A DNA stretch of 10,948 bases, taken from positions 1 to 10,948 of the forward strand of contig CALGOI010000361.1 in the NCBI GenBank assembly GCA_937959065.1, read 5' to 3'. Positions 5,429 through 10,948 of this stretch are shown one piece after another. The translations under genes and the position numbers were made by a program. This stretch comes from an uncultured Ignavibacteriota bacterium (lineage in GTDB: Bacteria; Bacteroidota; Ignavibacteria; Tepidaquicellales; Tepidaquicellaceae). Within the stretch, counting starts at the first letter, position 1; each line of letters opens with the position of its first letter. A model generated the notes under the pieces. The model ran no database searches. It was given only the letters and a program-made list of their open reading frames with translations, and was not told the origin of the DNA.

Positions 5429-8254
5429 ATGAAGAGAATTTTACTGGTGATTATGACATTACTGTTTGTAAACAACAGTAATGCTCAACTGCCTGAAGTA
5501 TCCGACCGGCTCCAGCAAAAAATTCAATCGATGGATCCTCTTGGTTACGTCAGAACTTTGGTACTTCTAAGAGATAGAGTCGATATTATCTCGCTTGACC
5601 AGCAATTATATCAAAACCGTTCTACTCTTGATCTAAGAGCCAGAACTGTCATAAACACTCTAAGATACAAATCATCACAGACACAGGGCCCAATTCTATC
5701 ATATCTTGAAAGTGAAAAGATTAATGGAAAAGTTAAACAGCTTATATCATATTGGATAACTAATTTGATATTTGTTGAAGCAACACCTGATATTATACAA
5801 AGATTAGCAATGAGAAATGACATCGAACTGCTTGACCTGGATCAATTAATAACAACAGACGAAGTTGTTTCAGAAGGGTTTGCAAATGACAATACTGCAA
5901 CTGTTGAAAATGGATTGAAGGTTATTAAAGCTGATTCCCTATGGGCAAGAGGGTTTACGGGAACAGGCAGGGTGGTGATGAACATTGATGGAGGAGTGGA
6001 CGTTACACACGTTGCATTGGGTTCCAGATGGATGGGTAATAACGGAGCACAATGGTATCATGCATGGTTTGATCCTATAGCACCTGTTTCATCTCAACCA
6101 TTTGATTGCGGTTCGCATGGTACCCACACTATGGGTATTATGTGCGGAATGCAGCCCGGTGATACTGTAGGAGTTGCACCAAATGCTAACTGGATTGCTG
6201 CCGGCATTACAGATTGTCCCGGTGCATCTTATCCATCTATGAATATACTGGCATATGAATGGGCTATGGATCCGGACAGTAATATAAATACTATGGATAT
6301 GCCGGATGTGATCAATTGCTCATGGAGAGATCCTTTTGTCAGCAATGAATGTACTTCAATATATGTGAATACATTAGCTGCTGTTGAAGCTGTGGGAACT
6401 GCAGTTGTTTTTTCTGCCGGAAATTCCGGTCCGGGAGCATCCACAATTACACCACCAAAAAATATTAATGTAGATTCTGTTCATACATTCTGTGTTGGAA
6501 ATATAAATGGTAATGTCCCGTTTCCTTATCCAATTACAAGTTCTTCCAGCAGGGGACCTTCATTATGCGGCGGTACAGGTACATTATTAATTAAGCCCGA
6601 AGTTTCAGCCCCGGGAACAAGTATCAGAGCGACTGTACCAGGTGGATATGGATTAAAGACAGGAACATCGATGGCTTCTCCTCACGTGGCTGGCGGAGTT
6701 GCTCTTCTCAGACAGGTTGCTCCAAATATGACAGGAAAAGAAATTAAAGCCATACTTCTCACCACTGCAACTGACCTTGGTACTCCAGGTGAAGATAATA
6801 CCTTTGGCAGAGGAGTTATTAATCTAAATGCAGCTTATTTACAATTAGGTCCGAATATCCAGCATATACCACTTCCTAATACTGAAAATCTAAGCGGTCC
6901 ATACACGGTAAACGCCGTTGTAAATTCTCCGATCGCCCCTCTATCATTTGTGCGATTATTCTGGGGAAGAGGCGGTTTGACTGATAGTATTACAATGACA
7001 AATTCAGGAGGTAATAACTGGACAGCAAATATTCCTGGAAACGGTGCTCCTGCAGAATACAGGTATTACATTAAAGCACAGGATAATCAGGGAAGAATTG
7101 GGTTAGCCCCGGGTGATGCTCCTTCCGGGTATTTCTCATTTATGGCAGAAACTGATCTTACTCCTCCGTCGATCACTCATTCTGAAATAGGTGCAGTTCC
7201 AATTATCAATTGGCCTGTAACCGCCGGTGCTGAAGTTACAGACAATCTTGCTGTTGATTCTGTCTGGGTAAGATGGTACATAAATACACCTTCTGTTATA
7301 AAACAATTCACACTTTCAGCTGCAGGAAATAACCAGTATACAGGGCAGTTTAATTCTACTAATCCTGAAGTTAATGTGGGTGATACAGTTTTTTATAGGA
7401 TATATGCCAACGATGTATCTTCTGCGGCAAATATTGATTCATCTGCTTTGTATAAAGTTACATTTCTTAATAAGTTTTTCCTTGAAGATTTCCCGGTAAC
7501 CACATTCAACACTGCTAACTGGGCTAACTTTACATCAGGGGTTGAAATAATCGATGTAACCGGGGTTGCCACAGGAACTTTTTCACATCCTGTACCATCC
7601 GGACCTTACTTTCTAACTGTGAGAGGATCAAATGGAGTACTTGAATCCCAGTCTATCAACCTGAGTGCATTTAATACTGTAAGATTGATTATGTTTGAAA
7701 GTGAGCACGACCTCGAAATCGGAGAAAGTGTTACACTTGAATTTTTCAATAGCGGAAATGCTTGGGAAACTCTGAATATCTTTAACGGTACAAACAATGG
7801 TTTCGGTACATTTGAACCGTTTGATTCGGTATCTTTCAATTTGCCTGCAAATGCCCTCCATGCGGGTTTTAAAATGCGTTACAGAGCAAGCACTAACATG
7901 GCAACGACCGATGAGTGGTATTTTGATAATATTTGTTTATTAGGAGATGTTTCTACTAGTTTAACTAATAACAATATAGGTTTAATTCCGAAAAAGTATA
8001 GCCTGGCTCAGAATTATCCTAACCCGTTTAATCCATCAACCAAAATAGGCTTCGATATTCCACTTACTTCTTTTGTATCTTTAAAGATTTATGATATTAC
8101 AGGAAGAGAAGTTCAAAGATTGGTTAATAACAGCTTAAATGCGGGAAGTTACACTTTTGTATTTGATGGATCAAGATTGTCAAGTGGAGTTTACTATTAT
8201 AGAATAGAAGCGGGTGAGTTTGTTCAAACTAAAAAAATGTTGTTAATTAAATAA
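5429..8254 (+). CDS. secreted subtilisin-family (S8) protease with T9SS sorting domain
   Basis: Predicted extracellular serine protease of 941 residues. A signal peptide (residues 1-19, cleavage near NSNA/Q) is followed by an inhibitor-like propeptide (about 20-150) and an S8 catalytic domain (about 165-475) with the full triad: D187 in NIDGGVD, H230 in GSHGTH and S414 in GTSMASPH, with oxyanion Asn332 in SAGNSGPG. The segments GVAPNANWIAAG and PDVINCSW resemble the bacillopeptidase F-like group. The Asp box reads DGG instead of the common D(S/T)G. Several catalytic-domain cysteines (227, 239, 263, 297, 308, 355, 380) suggest disulfides outside the cell. Two Ig/FN3-like sandwiches follow (about 484-573 and 578-680), then a jelly-roll/MAM-like region (about 684-840) ending in DEWYFDNICL, and a C-terminal T9SS type A sorting domain (857-941) with YSLAQNYPNPFNPST and GVYYYRIEAG. 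It should cross the outer membrane by the type IX system. The ATG start lacks a visible Shine-Dalgarno sequence. The gene lies 28 bp after the propeller lipoprotein gene. Confidence 0.95.
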   Translation: MKRILLVIMTLLFVNNSNAQLPEVSDRLQQKIQSMDPLGYVRTLVLLRDRVDIISLDQQLYQNRSTLDLRARTVINTLRYKSSQTQGPILSYLESEKINGKVKQLISYWITNLIFVEATPDIIQRLAMRNDIELLDLDQLITTDEVVSEGFANDNTATVENGLKVIKADSLWARGFTGTGRVVMNIDGGVDVTHVALGSRWMGNNGAQWYHAWFDPIAPVSSQPFDCGSHGTHTMGIMCGMQPGDTVGVAPNANWIAAGITDCPGASYPSMNILAYEWAMDPDSNINTMDMPDVINCSWRDPFVSNECTSIYVNTLAAVEAVGTAVVFSAGNSGPGASTITPPKNINVDSVHTFCVGNINGNVPFPYPITSSSSRGPSLCGGTGTLLIKPEVSAPGTSIRATVPGGYGLKTGTSMASPHVAGGVALLRQVAPNMTGKEIKAILLTTATDLGTPGEDNTFGRGVINLNAAYLQLGPNIQHIPLPNTENLSGPYTVNAVVNSPIAPLSFVRLFWGRGGLTDSITMTNSGGNNWTANIPGNGAPAEYRYYIKAQDNQGRIGLAPGDAPSGYFSFMAETDLTPPSITHSEIGAVPIINWPVTAGAEVTDNLAVDSVWVRWYINTPSVIKQFTLSAAGNNQYTGQFNSTNPEVNVGDTVFYRIYANDVSSAANIDSSALYKVTFLNKFFLEDFPVTTFNTANWANFTSGVEIIDVTGVATGTFSHPVPSGPYFLTVRGSNGVLESQSINLSAFNTVRLIMFESEHDLEIGESVTLEFFNSGNAWETLNIFNGTNNGFGTFEPFDSVSFNLPANALHAGFKMRYRASTNMATTDEWYFDNICLLGDVSTSLTNNNIGLIPKKYSLAQNYPNPFNPSTKIGFDIPLTSFVSLKIYDITGREVQRLVNNSLNAGSYTFVFDGSRLSSGVYYYRIEAGEFVQTKKMLLIK

Positions 8255-8258
8255 TAAC

Positions 8259-8279
8259 TTTCACAAAATAGGGGTGAAA
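8259..8279 (+). other. small hairpin that could cover the ribosome site
   Basis: TTTCAC (8259-8264) and GTGAAA (8274-8279) can pair as a 6 bp stem with a 9-base loop, in the 28 bp gap before the VCBS gene. The right arm contains the end of the Shine-Dalgarno sequence. There is no U-run after it, so it is not a terminator. The stem is short and A/U rich, so it may be weak or accidental. Confidence 0.3.
8270..8277 (+). promoter_or_regulatory. strong Shine-Dalgarno sequence for the VCBS lipoprotein gene
   Basis: AGGGGTGA, close to the ideal AGGAGGTGA, ends 5 bases before the ATG at 8283. It is the best ribosome site in the window, while the protease and thioesterase genes show none, suggesting that this gene is translated more strongly or more independently. 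Confidence 0.7.
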
Positions 8280-8282
8280 TAA

Positions 8283-10948
8283 ATGAAAAATATTTTCAAA
8301 CGGAATATATTTGGAAAATATTCACATATATTCCTTATTATCGTTATTACGTCCATTTTATTTATGGGTTGTAATAAGGAAAATACAACAGAAAATAACG
8401 ACCAAAAAGAAGAAGAAAAAGCTATCTTCACAAAAGTACCCTACGAAAAATCAAAAGTTGATTTTATCAACTCAATTAAGGAAACTCCTGAATTCAATTA
8501 CTTCACATACAGGTATATTTATAACGGAGGTGGGGTAGCAGTTGGTGATATAAATAACGATGGTCTTACAGATCTATACTTTACAGCTAATCAATCTACT
8601 GATAGACTTTATCTCAATAAAGGAGCTTCGATATTTGAAGATATCACCGAAAATGCCGGGGTATCCGTGCCCGCTGGCTGGAAAACCGGTGTTACAATGG
8701 TTGATATAAATAATGATGGGAATCTTGATATTTATGTCTGCCGTTCCGGTAGCCCGGACCCAAAATTAAGGGAAAACCTGCTTTTTATTAATAATGGCAA
8801 CAATACCTTTTCTGAAAAGGGAAGGGATTACGGTGTTAATGATCCTGGTTATTCTACACAAGCATACTTCTTTGATATGGATAAAGATGGGGACCTGGAT
8901 ATGTATCTTGTAAACCACCGTATAGATTTTGAAAATAATGATCTTCTTTATGATAGATCGACTCTTCAGCCAACCGAGTTTGATTCAGATAAATTATACA
9001 GAAATAATGGAAGTGCTTTTACAGAAATTTCAAAAGAAGCAGGGATATCTAATAAAGCATGGGGTTTAAGTGCATCAATAGGTGATTTCAATAATGACGG
9101 ATGGGAAGACGTTTATGTCGCTAACGACTTTCTCGAACCCGATATGCTTTACATTAATAACCAAAACGGTACGTTCACTGAGAACATTAAAGATCACGTG
9201 AAGCATATCTCCTTTTATGGTATGGGAAGCGATTACGCTGATATAAATAACGATGGATTTGCTGACCTTTGTGTCCTGGATATGGTGGCTCCGGATCATG
9301 AAAGATCTAAGACAACTATGGCTTCTATGAATACACCTAAATTCTGGCAAATGGTCGACAACGGTTATCATTATCAATATATGTTAAATACTCTTCAATT
9401 GAATAATGGTAACGGGACATTCAGCGAAATCGCTCAGCTTTCTGGTATTGGAAAAACTGACTGGAGCTGGGCTCCCTTATTTGCCGACTTCGATAATGAT
9501 GGTAATAAAGACCTGTTTGTAACTAACGGTATCAAAAAAGACGTCACCGATAACGATTTTAAAATAAAATTAGCAAGTAAGAATGCAGCCGGTGAGAAAA
9601 TGTCTTTTGAGGAAGTAATGAATATGATGCCCGGAATTAAAGTTGAAAATTATATCTACAAGAATAATGGTGATTTGACATTCAAGAAAATGATGGATAA
9701 ATGGGGTCTTGATGAAAAAGTAAATTCCAATGGTGCTTCATATGCTGATCTGGATAATGATGGAGACCTTGATTTGATTGTTAACAATCTTGACGATATA
9801 GCTTCAATTTACGAAAACCTTACTAATGACGTTAAAGATAATAACTATCTTAAAATTAAATTTATCGGCCCAACAAATAATCCTAATGGACTGGGAACCA
9901 AAGTTTACTTAATGAATGAAGATGGAAGCCTTCAATACCAGGAACTCTATGCAAGCCGGGGATATATATCTTCTGTCGATAATATAATGCATTTCGGGCT
10001 CGGTAAATTCGATAATATTTCTAAAATTATTGCTCAATGGAATGACGGAAAGCAGTCAGTTATCGAAAATGTCGATGCTAACCAGACACTAGAAATTAAT
10101 TATACCGATGCATCCGGAACCTCAGAACCTGTTATCTCTAAAGAAGCAAAATATTTCGCTGAAAATACACGGGATTTAAATATTAACTTTACCCATACCG
10201 ATGTACCTTTCGATGATTTTGTAAAGGAAAGCCTAATACCGCACAAGCAATCACAGAATGGGCCATTTATCAGTACAGGTGATGTGAATGGTGACGGTAT
10301 GGAAGATTTCTTTATTGGTGGAGCTGCCGGACAAAGCGGTAAGCTTTACATACAAAATTCCGGTGGTAAATTCGACGAAGCTGCTGCACAGCCTTGGGAA
10401 ACAGATAAAGCTTCAGAGGATATGGGCTCCGTTATGTTCGATGCAGATGGAGACGGAGACCTCGATTTATATGTCACAAGTGGTAGTAATGAATTCCCGG
10501 AAGGTTCACCACTGTTATCACACAGATTATATATCAATGATGGAAAAGGTAATTTTTCTAAATCATCTGGCGTAATTCCAAATATCAATACCAGCGGGAT
10601 GGCTGTAACTGCGGGTGACTATGATAAAGATGGTGACATGGACTTATTTGTTGGGGGTAAAGTAACTCCGCAAAAGTATCCATATTCTCCGAGAAGTTAT
10701 CTGCTTAGAAATGATGGTGGTAAATTCACTGATGTCACAAAAGAAGCTGCACCTGAACTCGTAGAGTGCGGTATGGTTACCGATGCTGACTTCATAGATT
10801 ATGACAAAGATGGTGATCTGGATTTAGTGGCAGTAGGCGAATGGATGCCGGTCTGTATCATGGAAAATAATAACGGAAAATTCACTGATAAAACCGAAGC
10901 ACTCGGATTAGCAAATTCTAATGGATGGTGGTATTCGGTTACTCCGGC
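8283..10948 (+). CDS. giant VCBS/FG-GAP repeat lipoprotein with ASPIC/UnbV domain, 3' end beyond window
   Basis: The frame is open from the ATG at 8283 to the right edge (888 codons, no stop), so the gene is truncated only by the window. The N-terminus has a basic start, a hydrophobic stretch and a lipobox, FMGC with Cys30 as lipidation site, followed by a Glu/Lys-rich linker. The YNGGGVAVGDINNDG segment is typical of large Bacteroidota surface lipoproteins. At least eleven calcium-binding-like FG-GAP/VCBS motifs of the D-x-(N/D)-x-D-G-x-x-D type start at residues 89, 141, 198, 268, 320, 402, 489, 667, 720, 779 and 839. Between the first seven and the last four lies an ASPIC/UnbV domain (about 520-608: NNYLKIKFIGP, LYASRGYISS, HFGLG, WNDGKQSVIENV). 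These motifs point to a beta-propeller-like, calcium-stabilised extracellular protein used for binding or adhesion. Relatives are usually about 1100 residues, so some 200 or more are missing. No enzymatic motif was seen; exact function unknown. Confidence 0.93.
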   Translation, partial: MKNIFKRNIFGKYSHIFLIIVITSILFMGCNKENTTENNDQKEEEKAIFTKVPYEKSKVDFINSIKETPEFNYFTYRYIYNGGGVAVGDINNDGLTDLYFTANQSTDRLYLNKGASIFEDITENAGVSVPAGWKTGVTMVDINNDGNLDIYVCRSGSPDPKLRENLLFINNGNNTFSEKGRDYGVNDPGYSTQAYFFDMDKDGDLDMYLVNHRIDFENNDLLYDRSTLQPTEFDSDKLYRNNGSAFTEISKEAGISNKAWGLSASIGDFNNDGWEDVYVANDFLEPDMLYINNQNGTFTENIKDHVKHISFYGMGSDYADINNDGFADLCVLDMVAPDHERSKTTMASMNTPKFWQMVDNGYHYQYMLNTLQLNNGNGTFSEIAQLSGIGKTDWSWAPLFADFDNDGNKDLFVTNGIKKDVTDNDFKIKLASKNAAGEKMSFEEVMNMMPGIKVENYIYKNNGDLTFKKMMDKWGLDEKVNSNGASYADLDNDGDLDLIVNNLDDIASIYENLTNDVKDNNYLKIKFIGPTNNPNGLGTKVYLMNEDGSLQYQELYASRGYISSVDNIMHFGLGKFDNISKIIAQWNDGKQSVIENVDANQTLEINYTDASGTSEPVISKEAKYFAENTRDLNINFTHTDVPFDDFVKESLIPHKQSQNGPFISTGDVNGDGMEDFFIGGAAGQSGKLYIQNSGGKFDEAAAQPWETDKASEDMGSVMFDADGDGDLDLYVTSGSNEFPEGSPLLSHRLYINDGKGNFSKSSGVIPNINTSGMAVTAGDYDKDGDMDLFVGGKVTPQKYPYSPRSYLLRNDGGKFTDVTKEAAPELVECGMVTDADFIDYDKDGDLDLVAVGEWMPVCIMENNNGKFTDKTEALGLANSNGWWYSVTP

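Noticed and set aside
8311..8538. 75-residue plus-strand ORF just inside the VCBS gene
   Set aside because: It is in another frame of the lipoprotein gene, Lys/Ser/Thr-rich by shifted reading, with no ribosome site. The overlapping frame from 8283 has a strong Shine-Dalgarno, a lipobox and conserved repeats.
9075..10588. Other short ORFs within the VCBS gene (9075-9377 -, 10288-10575 +, 10346-10588 -)
   Set aside because: All fall inside the uninterrupted repeat-bearing frame and look like its shadows.
8543..10850. Recurring GAT-rich DNA motifs as a tandem DNA repeat or CRISPR-like array
   Set aside because: Spacing is irregular and the similarity is at protein level (D-x-N-x-D-G repeats), not at nucleotide level.

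Overview
The window is AT-rich chromosomal DNA from an uncultured-type or environmental member of the FCB group, most likely Ignavibacteriota/Ignavibacteria or a close relative (Bacteroidota/Chlorobiota side). The main pointers are a C-terminal type IX secretion (T9SS) sorting domain of the YPNPFNPST type, lipoproteins with VCBS/FG-GAP and ASPIC/UnbV domains, a cytochrome-like CX4CH module with a WINNGA helix, and several starts with no obvious Shine-Dalgarno sequence. This placement is inferred from protein style, not from a marker-gene comparison.

Layout. Positions 2-2332 (+) hold the 3' nine-tenths of valS (valyl-tRNA synthetase), cut by the left window edge. It meets arginase (rocF-like, 2325-3254, -) tail to tail with an 8 bp overlap. 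A 128 bp AT-rich divergent intergenic region (3255-3382) carries a near-perfect 15 bp direct repeat. Then comes a co-directional run that looks like one operon: a hotdog-fold thioesterase (3383-3841), a cytochrome c-like/YVTN beta-propeller lipoprotein starting at TTG (3838-5400, 4 bp overlap), a secreted subtilisin-family protease with a T9SS tail (5429-8254), and a very large VCBS/FG-GAP plus ASPIC/UnbV lipoprotein (8283 to beyond the right edge). The two later gaps are both 28 bp.

How the genes fit together. valS and arginase are housekeeping/nitrogen metabolism genes and look unrelated to the rest. The last three genes of the rightward run all encode exported proteins: two predicted lipoproteins and one T9SS cargo protease. 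All three are built from extracellular beta modules. They could form a cell-surface assembly for polymer or protein handling, possibly with a haem or metal cofactor on the propeller protein; this is inference from order and architecture. The leading thioesterase is cytoplasmic, and its link to the surface proteins is unclear.

No RNA genes, CRISPR arrays, insertion sequences, prophage genes or integration sites were seen. I found no clear evidence for an entirely new system. The most distinctive items are the cytochrome-propeller lipoprotein and its place beside the protease and the giant VCBS lipoprotein.
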